A stretch of DNA of 33,296 nucleotides from Spirochaetales bacterium (GCA_007127105.1 SLAA01000172.1:1-33296), one strand, 5' to 3'; counted from the stretch's first letter, positions 17,466-26,322 are shown. Numbers and translations: made by a program. Notes: generated from the letters alone by a model not told the origin.

Positions 17466-17466
17466 G

Positions 17467-17481
17467 CTGCTTCTGTAGCAG
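17467..17481 (+). terminator. Short hairpin directly after grpE
   Basis: CTGCT, loop TCTGT, AGCAG, then TTTAA, beginning one base after the grpE stop. With a 5-bp stem it is at most a weak attenuator or an mRNA end-protecting hairpin between grpE and dnaK. The rest of the 72-base gap holds no clear promoter; CATAAT at 17501 lacks a -35 at a normal distance. Confidence 0.25.
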
Positions 17482-17537
17482 TTTAAGGCAAATATTGGTA
17501 CATAATCCGGGATAACCGAGATAAGAGGAGCAAGACG

Positions 17538-19460
17538 ATGGGTCGAATCATCGGAATAGATTTAGGAACCACCAACTCATGTGTGGCGGTCATGGAGGGC
17601 GGCGAACCGGTTGTTATTCAAAACGCCGAGGGACAACGCACTACCCCCTCCATGGTAGCTTATACGAGCAAGGGCGAGCGCCTTGTGGGTCAGCCAGCAA
17701 AAAACCAGATGGTTACCAATCCAGAGAATACCATTTCCAGCATTAAACGTTTTATGGGGCGTCGCTATAGTGAGGTTTCAGAGGAAATCTCAATGGTGCC
17801 GTTCCATATCGGAGAGGATGGGAGTGGCGGAATTCGGGTGAATGTCGACGAAAAGGCCTACTCACCACCAGAGATCTCGGCAGCGATTCTTCAGAAAATG
17901 AAGGAAACGGCGGAAGACTACCTCGGTGAGAAGGTGACCGAGGCGGTTATCACGGTTCCTGCCTATTTTAATGACTCGCAGCGGCAGGCGACCAAGGATG
18001 CTGGCAAAATTGCAGGTCTCGAGGTCAAGCGCATTGTCAACGAGCCTACCGCAGCAGCCCTGGCCTACGGATTCGGAAAGGAGAACAAAGAGGAGCGCAT
18101 TGCGGTCTATGATCTTGGTGGCGGAACCTTTGACATCTCTATCCTTGAGCTTGGGGACGGCGTCTTTGAGGTCAAGTCGACCAATGGAAACACCCATTTG
18201 GGTGGAGACAACTTCGACCAGAGGATTATCGACTGGCTCATTGAAAACTTCCGAAACGACTACGGCATTGACCTAAGCAAGGATCGAATGGCACTTCAGC
18301 GTCTCAAGGAGGCCGCTGAGAAGGCTAAGAAGGAGCTTTCAAGTACGCAGAGCACCGACCTTAATCTGCCCTTCATAACGGCAGACTCCAGTGGTCCTAA
18401 GCACATGCAGTACACCCTGAGTCGCTCCAAGTTCGAGCAAATGGTCGGTGATCTGGTGGAGAAGACCAAGGATCCCTGTCGTCAGGCCTTGAAAGATGCC
18501 GGAGTCAAACCAGGCGACATTAACGAGGTTATCCTGGTTGGCGGGTCTACCCGAATGCCAGCAGTACAAAAGCTCGTCAAAGAGCTCTTTGAGCGCGAGC
18601 CGCATAAAGGTGTAAATCCAGACGAAGTAGTTGCAGTGGGCGCCTCTATTCAAGGTGGAATACTTGGTGGTGACGTCAAGGACGTACTCCTGCTCGATGT
18701 AACCCCGCTGTCCTTGGGTATTGAAACCCTGGGTGGGGTATTTACCAAACTCATTGAGCGGAACACAACCATCCCAACCAGAAAGAGCCAGATCTTCAGT
18801 ACCGCAGCCGACAATCAGAACGCAGTTTCTATACATGTGCTTCAGGGTGAGCGTGAGATGGCCGGTCAAAACCGGACACTCGGACGTTTTGACCTTGTCG
18901 GTATTCCACCGGCGCCACGTGGAGTTCCCCAGATTGAGGTAGCATTTGACATTGATGCCAACGGCATTGTCCATGTCTCTGCCAAGGATCTCGGCACCGG
19001 CAAGGAACAGAAGATTCGCATCGAGTCTTCATCTGGTTTGTCGGAGGACGAGATCAACAAGATGGTCAAGGATGCCGAGCTGCACGCAGAGGAAGATCGG
19101 AAAGCCAAAGAAGGTGTCGAGGTACGCAATGAGGCAGACAGCTTAGTCTATTCGACCGAGAAGTCTCTGAGCGACTTCGGGGACAAGATCTCCGAAGAGG
19201 ACAAAGAAAAGGTCAATGCCGCGATTGCCGCTGTTAAGCAGTCCCTGGAGTCCGGTGACAACGACGACATCAAAGCCAAGACCGAGGAGCTTAAACAAGC
19301 GGCCTACAGTCTTGCCGAGGAAGCCTACAAGGCGCAGACCGCGCAGGGTGAAGGCAGCGGCCAAGAAGGTGGGGCCGAGGCCGGTTCATCGGGCGGCTCC
19401 GGCGACAGTGATAATGTCGAGGACGCCGACTACGAAGTCGTTGACGACGACGACAAATAA
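17538..19460 (+). CDS. dnaK: Chaperone DnaK (Hsp70)
   Basis: ATP-driven cytoplasmic chaperone that binds exposed hydrophobic peptides. The 640-residue length is standard. The ATPase domain shows [17 protein letters not shown] at residues 5-21, [13 protein letters not shown] near 195, and the [13 protein letters not shown] block near 335. The substrate-binding domain includes [16 protein letters not shown], and the helical lid ends in a Gly/Ser/Glu-rich tail closing with [18 protein letters not shown] (17524-17530) precedes ATG 17538. It sits between grpE and dnaJ, the partners that control its nucleotide cycle. Confidence 0.98.
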   Translation: MGRIIGIDLGTTNSCVAVMEGGEPVVIQNAEGQRTTPSMVAYTSKGERLVGQPAKNQMVTNPENTISSIKRFMGRRYSEVSEEISMVPFHIGEDGSGGIRVNVDEKAYSPPEISAAILQKMKETAEDYLGEKVTEAVITVPAYFNDSQRQATKDAGKIAGLEVKRIVNEPTAAALAYGFGKENKEERIAVYDLGGGTFDISILELGDGVFEVKSTNGNTHLGGDNFDQRIIDWLIENFRNDYGIDLSKDRMALQRLKEAAEKAKKELSSTQSTDLNLPFITADSSGPKHMQYTLSRSKFEQMVGDLVEKTKDPCRQALKDAGVKPGDINEVILVGGSTRMPAVQKLVKELFEREPHKGVNPDEVVAVGASIQGGILGGDVKDVLLLDVTPLSLGIETLGGVFTKLIERNTTIPTRKSQIFSTAADNQNAVSIHVLQGEREMAGQNRTLGRFDLVGIPPAPRGVPQIEVAFDIDANGIVHVSAKDLGTGKEQKIRIESSSGLSEDEINKMVKDAELHAEEDRKAKEGVEVRNEADSLVYSTEKSLSDFGDKISEEDKEKVNAAIAAVKQSLESGDNDDIKAKTEELKQAAYSLAEEAYKAQTAQGEGSGQEGGAEAGSSGGSGDSDNVEDADYEVVDDDDK

Positions 19461-19471
19461 TCAATTCAAGC

Positions 19472-19524
19472 AGGACGACGGTGACAAAACGGACCCAATC
19501 CGGACATCGTCACCGTTCCGTCCT
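19472..19524 (+). promoter_or_regulatory. Long stem-loop between dnaK and dnaJ
   Basis: The arm AGGACGACGGTGAC (19472-19485) pairs with GTCACCGTTCCGTCCT (19509-19524): 14 base pairs with a two-base bulge on the 3' side. The 23-base loop holds a small inner CGGA/TCCG hairpin. There is no following T tract, so it is probably not a simple terminator. It could be a processing or stability element that sets DnaK and DnaJ levels apart. Confidence 0.55.
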
Positions 19525-19545
19525 TAGAAAGAAAAGGGTTCGGTA

Positions 19546-20691
19546 TTGGCGAAACGAGATTACTACGAGGTACTGAGCGTTCCGAAAGGAGCGTCAAAAG
19601 AAGAAATAAAAAAAGCGTACCGTAAGGTCGCTGTTGCCAATCACCCGGACCGCAATCCTGGTAACAAGGAAGCCGAAGATCGCTTCAAGGAGGCTACCGA
19701 AGCCTACGAGGTCTTAGCCGACGACCAGAAGCGGCAGGCCTACGACCAGTTCGGCTTTGCCGGGGTTGAAGGTATGGGTGGCGGGCCTGGACAAGGCGGA
19801 TTCAGCGCTGCACGGGATTTTGAGGATATTTTTGGAGACTTCTCCGGTGTCTTTGAGTCATTCTTTGGTGGTGGTGGAGCACAGCGGGGTCGAAGCAGCA
19901 GAGGCGGCCCGGCGCGTGGTGCTGACCTCCGCTACGATCTCTCTGTGTCTTTCAAAGACGCTGTGTTCGGCAAGAAGGTGGATATCACCTACGAGCACAA
20001 GCAGAGTTGTGAGGCGTGTAAAGGAACCGGAGCTAAGGATGCATCCGGCGGGAAAAAGACCTGTAGCACCTGTGGAGGCGTAGGGCAGGTTCGCCGCAGT
20101 TCTGGCTTCTTCTCCATAGCTTCCGTGTGTCCGAGCTGTAACGGCGAAGGCTTTGTCATAGAAAATCCCTGCCGGTCGTGCAATGGCGCCGGGGTGACAC
20201 GCAAACAACGGACGCTGAAGGTCACCATACCGCCTGGCATGGACCATGGAAAACGCATTAATCTCAATGGGCAGGGTGACGCTGGGCCAAATGGGGGGCC
20301 TGCAGGCGATCTCTACGTCTTTGTGCATGTAGAGCCGCATGAGTATTTTGAACGCGATGGCTACGACGTGTACTGCATGATTCCTATCAGCATTACTCAA
20401 GCAGCGCTCGGTGCGGAAATTCGGGTGCCTACGCTTGACGACAAGCGGATCAAGCTCAAAGTTCCGTCTGGAACACAGAACGGAAAGGTGCTGAGAATTC
20501 GCAATGAAGGCGTACCGCACCTGCACAACGAGCACAAGCGCGGCGATATGTACATTAAGATCAATGTTCGTGTCCCGGAGAAACTTTCCTCAAAGGCAAA
20601 GAATCTCCTGAAGGAGGTCTCGGATCTTGAGGGTGAAGACCTCAATCCACGACCGGTGTCGCTCTCAGATATTCGCGCGCGAGGTCGGTAG
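19546..20691 (+). CDS. dnaJ: Co-chaperone DnaJ (Hsp40)
   Basis: Delivers substrates to DnaK and stimulates its ATPase. The 381 residues contain a J domain with the HPD triad (VANHPDRNPGN, near residue 33), a Gly/Phe-rich linker (about 70-110), four zinc-binding CxxCxGxG repeats (CEACKGTG, CSTCGGVG, CPSCNGEG, CRSCNGAG) and the C-terminal substrate-binding domains. The start is TTG at 19546, fixed by the family beginning MAKRDYYEVL; AAAAGGG lies 7 bases upstream. It is the last gene of the chaperone group and converges on the helicase gene. Confidence 0.97.
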   Translation: MAKRDYYEVLSVPKGASKEEIKKAYRKVAVANHPDRNPGNKEAEDRFKEATEAYEVLADDQKRQAYDQFGFAGVEGMGGGPGQGGFSAARDFEDIFGDFSGVFESFFGGGGAQRGRSSRGGPARGADLRYDLSVSFKDAVFGKKVDITYEHKQSCEACKGTGAKDASGGKKTCSTCGGVGQVRRSSGFFSIASVCPSCNGEGFVIENPCRSCNGAGVTRKQRTLKVTIPPGMDHGKRINLNGQGDAGPNGGPAGDLYVFVHVEPHEYFERDGYDVYCMIPISITQAALGAEIRVPTLDDKRIKLKVPSGTQNGKVLRIRNEGVPHLHNEHKRGDMYIKINVRVPEKLSSKAKNLLKEVSDLEGEDLNPRPVSLSDIRARGR

Positions 20692-20761
20692 ATACCGAGG
20701 TCGGTCAACACCGTGAGTCTCCGGGGTGTTCGGGGAGTCTCCGGGGTGCTCAGGCCCCCGG
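20681..20761. repeat. Repeat- and hairpin-rich convergent junction
   Basis: Between and overlapping the ends of dnaJ and the helicase gene: GAGGTCGGT occurs at 20681 and 20697; TCGGT-AGAT-ACCGA and ACCGA-GG-TCGGT form alternative hairpins; GAGTCTCCGGGGTG occurs at 20715-20728 and 20735-20748 (20-base period); AACACC/GGTGTT (20707-20730) and CCGGGG/CCCCGG (20741-20761) are further stems. No T tracts follow on either strand. It may be a bidirectional transcription barrier or only a local duplication. Confidence 0.5.
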
Positions 20762-22753
20762 TGCAAAGCGGTTCTTCAGCGCGGCAAAGTAGTCGACCGC
20801 GGTTTCTGGTTCAAGAGCGTCGTCCAACTCACTTACCTGCACTAACTCCGAGGGAATCTCATCAATAAAGGGTGACGGGCTTGAGCTGACTCGTTCACGC
20901 ATCACCCGGCGATAGCGACAGGCCGAGAGGTACAGCTTGCGTTTCGCCCGGGTTAGAGCGACATAGAATAGCCGGCGCTCCTCTTCCATTGCATCGGGGT
21001 TTTCCTCTACAGACTTGGCATGGGGAATGATGTTGTCCTCGGCGCCTGCCAGAAACACCACCTCGTGTTCAAGTCCCTTAGCCGCATGAATTGTCATGAG
21101 CTGTACCTGACCATCTTCGGTTACGGCGTCCGGGTCGTCTCTAAGGTTGAGACTAATACGTGAGAGGTAGTCGTAGAGCGAAGGGTCGAGATTGTCTGGA
21201 TCCTTCTCGTAGTCCTGAATTGATGCGATAAAGAGCGTAATGTTTCGGAACTTCCACTTGGCAATTTGGTCGTTACGTTGGTACTCAACGACGAGGTACT
21301 GCCAGTAGTCAATCTCGTCAACGAGCGCCTCAAGGGTTTTGGCTATGCCTTTGCCGGAGAAAAAGCTGGTGCGGTAGTCCTCTATCAGCTTAAGAAAGCC
21401 CTCAAGATCGGCTTTGGCCCGGGAGCTCAGGGGTGAGTTTTCTGCGCTCACCAAGGCCTGCATAGCAATATGCAGCGATGTCTTCTCGCGGGCGGTTTGC
21501 TCGTTAAGAACTTCCAAGGTCTTGCGGCCTATTCCGCGACGGGGAGTATTGAGTACTCGCAGGAGACTAATGTCGTCGTCAGGATTTGCGGCCACCCGCA
21601 TGTACGCAATGCAGTCCTTAATCTCACTGCGTGAGAAAAAGCTCTGGCCACCAGACACCTTGTAAGGAATTCGCTGCGCCAGGAACTCCTCTTCAATGGC
21701 ACGTGACAAGGCATTGGTGCGTATGAGTACACCCACATCATGGTACTTGAGTTTCTCGGTTACCGACAACGACTTAATGGTGCGTGCTATATATCGAGCT
21801 TCCTCGGTCTCATCTTCTGGAAAGCACAACTCAATAGGAACGGTCGAGCTTTGTCCGGTCCAGAGCTCTTTGGTACGCCGGTTAGTGTTGTGGGCAATTA
21901 CCTCGTTGGCCGCGCGGAGGATGGTGTCGGTCGAGCGGTAGTTCTGCTCCAGCTTTATTTCCAGCCGCTCAGGATAGTGTCTATCAAACTGAAGAAAGTT
22001 TTCGTAATTTGCTCCACGCCAGGAGTAGATCGACTGATCATCGTCGCCAACAACACATATGTTCCGGGACTCCTCGGAAAGCGTGTGCATGAAATTGTAC
22101 TGCTCACTTGAGGTATCCTGAAACTCATCTACCAGAATATATCGATATTGATCTCGTACCTCGGCAAGTACATCAGGGCAGGTTGCCAGAATCTTCTGTG
22201 GTAAAACAATGAGGTCGTCAAAGTCGACCGCGTTGTAGAGTTTCAGATGCTCCTGGTGCTCACGGTAGAGTTCAACCAGATCTGGGTAGTCCTCATTCAG
22301 ACGAGCCCGACCGGTTTTTACTTTGCTAAAAAGCCCCAGAGTGAAGTTCAGGTCGAGTCTATCGAGCGGAAACTTTATTTCGCGAGCTGTCTCCTTGAGC
22401 AAGGAGATCTGGTCCTGTTGGTCGTAAATGCTGAAGTTCTCGCGAAAGCCTATCCGGGTAATGTACTTTTTCAGCATCCGGACGCCAAAGGCGTGAAAGG
22501 TCGATATAGTAAGGCGTGCGAGTTTCTCCCCGGTCAGCTCGCGTATACGCTGCTGCATCTCGCGTGATGCCTTGTTGGTGAAGGTTAGGGCCAATATCGC
22601 GCTCTGCGGCACACCGGAGCGCAGCATATGGGCAATGCGGAAGGTTATTACCCGGGTCTTGCCTGATCCGGCACCTGCTATTATGAGCACCGGACCCTCG
22701 GTCTGAGTAACGGCCCGCGCTTGTTCTGGATTGAGTTGATCTAGGTAGTTCAT
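20750..22753 (-). CDS. UvrD/Rep/PcrA-family ATP-dependent DNA helicase
   Basis: Superfamily 1A 3'-5' helicase for repair or replication restart. In the 667-residue form, visible motifs are AGAGSGKT (residues 26-33, Walker A), ILVDEFQDTS (Walker B), VVGDDDQSIYSWRGA, LEQNYRS, the IPYKVSGGQSFFSRSEIKD block, TIHAAKGLEHEVVFLAG and ALTRAKRKLYL. The DDDQSIYSWRGA and SGGQSFFSR wording and the short C-terminus look closer to Rep than to UvrD, which carries a longer tail. ATG 22753 (MNYLDQLNPEQARAV) is chosen; a TTG at 22792 is in frame, but the added residues have no family counterpart and overlie the promoter. It is the downstream of two minus-strand genes, with its own candidate promoter. Confidence 0.94.
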   Translation of the reverse strand: MNYLDQLNPEQARAVTQTEGPVLIIAGAGSGKTRVITFRIAHMLRSGVPQSAILALTFTNKASREMQQRIRELTGEKLARLTISTFHAFGVRMLKKYITRIGFRENFSIYDQQDQISLLKETAREIKFPLDRLDLNFTLGLFSKVKTGRARLNEDYPDLVELYREHQEHLKLYNAVDFDDLIVLPQKILATCPDVLAEVRDQYRYILVDEFQDTSSEQYNFMHTLSEESRNICVVGDDDQSIYSWRGANYENFLQFDRHYPERLEIKLEQNYRSTDTILRAANEVIAHNTNRRTKELWTGQSSTVPIELCFPEDETEEARYIARTIKSLSVTEKLKYHDVGVLIRTNALSRAIEEEFLAQRIPYKVSGGQSFFSRSEIKDCIAYMRVAANPDDDISLLRVLNTPRRGIGRKTLEVLNEQTAREKTSLHIAMQALVSAENSPLSSRAKADLEGFLKLIEDYRTSFFSGKGIAKTLEALVDEIDYWQYLVVEYQRNDQIAKWKFRNITLFIASIQDYEKDPDNLDPSLYDYLSRISLNLRDDPDAVTEDGQVQLMTIHAAKGLEHEVVFLAGAEDNIIPHAKSVEENPDAMEEERRLFYVALTRAKRKLYLSACRYRRVMRERVSSSPSPFIDEIPSELVQVSELDDALEPETAVDYFAALKNRFAPGA

Positions 22754-22763
22754 CGTGTTAGGC

Positions 22764-22792
22764 CTTATACCACAGGGACTGGGCTCTTGCAA
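22764..22792 (-). promoter_or_regulatory. Candidate helicase promoter with extended -10
   Basis: Minus strand: TTGCAA (22792-22787), 17-base spacer ending TGG, then TATAAG (22769-22764), an extended -10. The predicted start near 22757 leaves about 4 bases before the ATG whose A is at 22753, and no Shine-Dalgarno is present, so the mRNA would be leaderless. Confidence 0.45.
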
Positions 22793-22793
22793 C

Positions 22794-22849
22794 GCCGCAG
22801 CAGGATTGAGTGCGGCAATCGTTCGCAGTCATTCCGAATCTGAAATGAC
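22794..22849 (-). other. Two hairpins between methyltransferase and helicase genes
   Basis: GCCGCA...TGCGGC (22794-22816) and GTCATT...AATGAC (22828-22849), each a perfect 6-bp stem with 10-11 base loops, lie in the 114-base gap. They lack a T tract. They may end the methyltransferase mRNA before the helicase promoter, but the evidence is only the symmetry. Confidence 0.3.
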
Positions 22850-22867
22850 GCATTTGTCGATCTGAGT

Positions 22868-23800
22868 TCAGGTTTCTTCTACAGGGTTCTTTCGCAGACG
22901 AGCAGCGAATAGAGGTCCCCGTCCACCTGCATGATCCGGGAGAACCATACAGCCGTGGCGACTCGGTTCGGCGCCGCTTAGGTGGGGTGGCGGCAAGACC
23001 TCGAACTCAGTTCCACGTCTTTGCAGCGCCTTAGCAATAACCCCGTCGTTTTCCAGCGGTGACAGGGCGCAGGTGAGATAAAGAAGTACTCCACCGGGAC
23101 GTAGCGCGGTGAGCCCTGCCGCCAACATGGCGTAGGCATCAAGAGCAAGCCGCACACTCCGTTTGGGACTCCAGTCTCTCAGTGTTTTTGGCTCCTGGAT
23201 AAGATGACGCTCCGAGGAGCACGGTGTATCCAGCAGGATAACATCGTAGACGTTCTGCTCATGCAGGCCCCATTTTCGAGCATCGTGTGATGTGACCTTG
23301 ATTGACGCGCGCGACCATGGCGGAATGGAGTCGTTAAGGACACGTTGAAGACGTGCCCGTCTCGATGCGGAGCGTTCGTTCAGCGTGAGATCCATCTCGC
23401 CCTTGGGATAGCTGTTCAGGAACTTCTGCATCATAGCCACCGCCTTTCCGCCCGGTGCGGCACACATATCCAGTACTCGCATTCCGGGTTGAATATCCAG
23501 GGCACCTGCAGCCTCGGCCGAAGCGGGGTCAAGAAAGTAACTCCTGCAGAGCGGCTGTCCGAGCTCTTCGTGAACTCCATCCTGTTGAAGCGCCCGGGAT
23601 AGGTGCGGCCAACGTTCAGCAAAGAGCTCTGCATAGTGGCGGTCAAAGCCTTCCGGGCCCTTGCTTTGAGCGGTGGACCGACGCTTGGACTCCAAGGATG
23701 CCGGTACACCCGTGTCCGGTCTTTGTTGACTTTCAATATCCGACGGTGTAGTGTCATTTTGTGAGTATTCAATCTTTGGTTTTTGATCTTGATGGAACAT
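22868..23800 (-). CDS. RNA cytosine-C5 methyltransferase of the RsmB/RsmF (NOL1/NOP2/Sun) family
   Basis: SAM-dependent enzyme placing m5C on rRNA or tRNA. The 310-residue protein has an SAM-binding motif VLDMCAAPGGKA (residues 109-120), then LNERSASRRARL, the DTPCSS motif (191-196, Cys194) and the catalytic-cysteine motif LTCALSPLEND (242-252, Cys244). Both cysteines needed for catalysis and product release are present. It lacks the N-terminal NusB domain of RsmB and the C-terminal PUA-like part of RsmF, so it is a minimal form and its target RNA cannot be named. The first about 45 residues are low-complexity; ATG 23800 is favoured by an extended -10 just upstream. The start overlaps the divergent phosphatase gene by 40 bases. 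Confidence 0.85.
   Translation of the reverse strand: MFHQDQKPKIEYSQNDTTPSDIESQQRPDTGVPASLESKRRSTAQSKGPEGFDRHYAELFAERWPHLSRALQQDGVHEELGQPLCRSYFLDPASAEAAGALDIQPGMRVLDMCAAPGGKAVAMMQKFLNSYPKGEMDLTLNERSASRRARLQRVLNDSIPPWSRASIKVTSHDARKWGLHEQNVYDVILLDTPCSSERHLIQEPKTLRDWSPKRSVRLALDAYAMLAAGLTALRPGGVLLYLTCALSPLENDGVIAKALQRRGTEFEVLPPPHLSGAEPSRHGCMVLPDHAGGRGPLFAARLRKNPVEET
23726..23754 (+). promoter_or_regulatory. Candidate promoter of the HAD phosphatase gene
   Basis: TTGACT (23726-23731), 17-base spacer, TAGTGT (23749-23754). The predicted transcript start falls on the G of GTG 23761. No Shine-Dalgarno is present. The promoter lies inside the coding part of the opposite methyltransferase gene. Confidence 0.4.
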
Positions 23801-24426
23801 TGCTTGACACTATAGCAGATATCGGTGCCGCTATGAACACCGCCCTGACAAAGGCTGGACTGCCGGTGCACCCGACCGAGGCCTATCGGGGAATGGTGGG
23901 GTGGGGGTTGCTCAGACTCGCCGAGGCAGCTGTTCCAGTGGATTATGCCAGTGACGGAGAGCTGGACGATATCTATGCAGACCTTGTGGCCGCCTACCAG
24001 GAGAAGCCGGTGGTTTTCACCCGGCCTTACGATGGGGTGGTGGAACTCCTCCAGCAGCTCCATGACAGCGGACGTTCCTTGGCAATACTCTCGAACAAGA
24101 GTCATGACCTTGTGGCCCGAATCGTTGAGCTAAGCCTCCCAGCTGGTGTATTCCGCGAGGTTCGTGGAGTTGGGCCAGATACGCCGCATAAACCTGACCC
24201 AACAGGGGTACGTGAAGTTCTCCGCATCCTTGGCTCTGGTCCCGAAGAATGTCTTTTTGTTGGTGACTCTGCCCTGGATATCAAGACTGCCTTGGCGGTG
24301 GGTGCGATACCGGTGGGAGTCAGTTGGGGCTTTCGGCCGGTTGCCGAACTCGAAGACGCCGGAGCGGCGTTCATCATTGACAAGCCGCATGAGATTATAG
24401 AGATTATAGCTTCGATGAACGCATAG
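23761..24426 (+). CDS. gph: HAD phosphatase, phosphoglycolate-phosphatase-like
   Basis: A 221-residue HAD subfamily IA enzyme. Motif I is LVFDLDGTLLDT (Asp9, Asp11), motif II ILSNKSHDL, motif III the lysine in PHKPDPTGV, motif IV FVGDSALDIKTA; the helical cap lies between about 17 and 85. The pattern matches phosphoglycolate phosphatases, which remove 2-phosphoglycolate formed from damaged DNA ends or metabolism, but related sugar phosphatases look alike. Start GTG 23761 leaves only the usual short lead before the DLDGT motif. Its first 40 bases are antisense to the start of the methyltransferase gene. Confidence 0.85.
   Translation: MSIQSLVFDLDGTLLDTIADIGAAMNTALTKAGLPVHPTEAYRGMVGWGLLRLAEAAVPVDYASDGELDDIYADLVAAYQEKPVVFTRPYDGVVELLQQLHDSGRSLAILSNKSHDLVARIVELSLPAGVFREVRGVGPDTPHKPDPTGVREVLRILGSGPEECLFVGDSALDIKTALAVGAIPVGVSWGFRPVAELEDAGAAFIIDKPHEIIEIIASMNA
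23809..23837 (-). promoter_or_regulatory. Candidate methyltransferase promoter inside the phosphatase gene
   Basis: Minus strand: TTCATA (23837-23832), 17-base spacer ending TGC, then TATAGT (23814-23809), an extended -10. The predicted start near 23802 is 2 bases before the ATG at 23800; no Shine-Dalgarno is present. Confidence 0.45.
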
Positions 24427-24526
24427 AAGCTGCTACATAGGTTCGGATAGTTAGCCAACATCCGGGCCATTGAGGTCGGTATAGACCCCGAATAGATCAT
24501 CCATATGTGCTAAGGAGACGGATCAG

Positions 24527-26296
24527 GTGGACATTGAGAGTATCAAGACCAAAGCGAAAAACTATATTGAGGTAGAAAGTGAGGAGCCGTTTAGGTCGGA
24601 AGTCCAGAATCTTCTACGGGACGAAAACTGGGAGGAGCTCTCGGATCGTTTCTATACCGAAATTGAGTTTGGCACCGGAGGTCTTCGTGGCGTAATTGGT
24701 GGGGGCTTTAATCGCATTAATCCCTATATTGTACGCCGTGCGAGTGCCGGTATGGCAGCATACATGGTGGAGGCCCAGAACGCACAGTCGGTAGTCATTG
24801 CTCACGACTCACGACGATACTCCAAAGAGTTCGCCCTCAACACGGCCTTGGTTTTCGCAGCCTACGGAATCAAGGCTTACCTATTCTCGGAACTACGCCC
24901 CACACCCGAACTCTCATTTGCTATCCGCGAACTGGGAGCCTCCGGTGGCGTAGTGGTTACCGCGAGTCACAATCCACCCGAGTACAACGGATACAAAGTT
25001 TACTGGAACGATGGATCTCAGGTCGTTGAACCACATGATGCCGCAATTATTCGTAAGGTGCTGGAAATTCAGGGCTCTCCTCAGGCTATGACCCTGGCCG
25101 ACGCGCAGGCGGCCGGGCTTCTCGAGTACATAGACGAAGACCTAGACGCTACGTTTGTGGAGATGGTGAAGAATAACGTTGTCCGACCTGAGGTGCTCCG
25201 AAAGTACGGGGCTGCGGCAAAGGTGGTTTACACACCGCTTCATGGAACCGGCGCGTATCTCGTTGAGCGAGTGCTGGGTGAGTTTGGCGTTAAGGTTTCA
25301 ACCGTACCGGAACAACGCGAGCCGGACGGTGAGTTTCCGACAGTGAAGTCACCCAACCCGGAGGAAGGCGCCGCGCTCGAAATGGCCATAGCACAGGGGC
25401 GCAGAGAGCAGGCTGCGATTGTAATTGGAACTGATCCGGACGCAGACCGCATTGGGATTGCGGTGCCGGATGGTAGTGACTTCCGTCTTATTACCGGCAA
25501 TCAGCTAGGTGCGCTGCTCGTTGACTACGTGTTTTCCTCCCGAGCCGAGCTTGGCACTTTGCCGTCGCGACCAGCCTTTATCAAAACCATTGTCACAACC
25601 GAGCTTCAGCGCCGTATTGCAGAACACCTGGGAGCCGAGTGCTACGACACGCTTACCGGATTCAAACACATTGCTGGTCTCATCCGAGACTTTGAGCAAG
25701 AAGAAGATGGGCCGAACTACGTTATTGGTGGCGAGGAAAGCTACGGTTACATGATTGGAACCGAGGTGCGAGACAAAGATGCGATCAGTGCTACGGTGCT
25801 CACCGTTGAAATGGCTCTGTACCATGTTTCGCAAGGCAAGAGCGTCCTCCAACGGCTTGAAGAAATCTATACTGAGTATGGCTACTTTCAAGAAGAGACA
25901 ATCTCGGAGTATTTCTCCGGCCGTCAGGGACAAGAGATCATGCAAGGCATGATGAGGAACCTTCGCGAGGAACCGCCTAAGGTGTTCGGTGAGATAACCG
26001 TGAAGAAGGTTAAGGACTATCAAAGTGGGTCAGTCTTTGATTGGGCGTCGGGACGTACAAACCACGATATAGACCTGCCAAGGTCTAACGTTCTGCAGTA
26101 CTTGCTGGAGGATGGGTCTATCGTGAGCGCACGACCTTCCGGCACCGAGCCCAAGATCAAGTTCTACATATCCTGCTGTGATGACGATGAGCTACCGCTT
26201 CCTGAGGCCAAGAAAAGCGTGGCTGAGAAAGTGAACATGGTGCGCGACGAAATTGACAGTTGGATACGGGAGGCAAAGGAGAATGCCAGCGAGTGA
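24527..26296 (+). CDS. pgcA: Alpha-phosphoglucomutase (phosphohexomutase family)
   Basis: Interconverts glucose-1- and glucose-6-phosphate, feeding UDP-glucose and glycogen synthesis. The 589 residues carry the four family loops: TASHNPPEYNGYKVYW with the phospho-serine at residue 147, GTDPDADRIGIAV near 301 (magnesium), GGEESYGYMIG near 401 (sugar binding) and RPSGTEPKIKFYI near 535 (phosphate binding). Length and the IEFGTGGLRGVIGGGFNRIN block resemble Bacillus PgcA more than E. coli Pgm. Start GTG 24527 has AAGGAGA 8 bases upstream. The 100 bases before it hold no clear terminator for the phosphatase gene. Use on mannose phosphates cannot be excluded. Confidence 0.93.
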   Translation: MDIESIKTKAKNYIEVESEEPFRSEVQNLLRDENWEELSDRFYTEIEFGTGGLRGVIGGGFNRINPYIVRRASAGMAAYMVEAQNAQSVVIAHDSRRYSKEFALNTALVFAAYGIKAYLFSELRPTPELSFAIRELGASGGVVVTASHNPPEYNGYKVYWNDGSQVVEPHDAAIIRKVLEIQGSPQAMTLADAQAAGLLEYIDEDLDATFVEMVKNNVVRPEVLRKYGAAAKVVYTPLHGTGAYLVERVLGEFGVKVSTVPEQREPDGEFPTVKSPNPEEGAALEMAIAQGRREQAAIVIGTDPDADRIGIAVPDGSDFRLITGNQLGALLVDYVFSSRAELGTLPSRPAFIKTIVTTELQRRIAEHLGAECYDTLTGFKHIAGLIRDFEQEEDGPNYVIGGEESYGYMIGTEVRDKDAISATVLTVEMALYHVSQGKSVLQRLEEIYTEYGYFQEETISEYFSGRQGQEIMQGMMRNLREEPPKVFGEITVKKVKDYQSGSVFDWASGRTNHDIDLPRSNVLQYLLEDGSIVSARPSGTEPKIKFYISCCDDDELPLPEAKKSVAEKVNMVRDEIDSWIREAKENASE

Positions 26297-26322
26297 GAGA
26301 AGGTTTACCGGAGGGCTGAACA

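Noticed and set aside
17491-17506. Separate dnaK promoter around CATAAT
   Set aside because: No -35 at 16-18 bases; the gene more likely relies on the grpE transcript.
19858-20535. 225-codon frame antisense to dnaJ
   Set aside because: Shadow of the strongly conserved dnaJ gene; no ribosome site or motif.
20715-20748. CRISPR-like repeat
   Set aside because: Only two 14-base copies with a 6-base interval and no cas genes; too short for a CRISPR array.
22754-22792. TTG start for the helicase
   Set aside because: The added 13 residues have no family match and overlie the candidate promoter.
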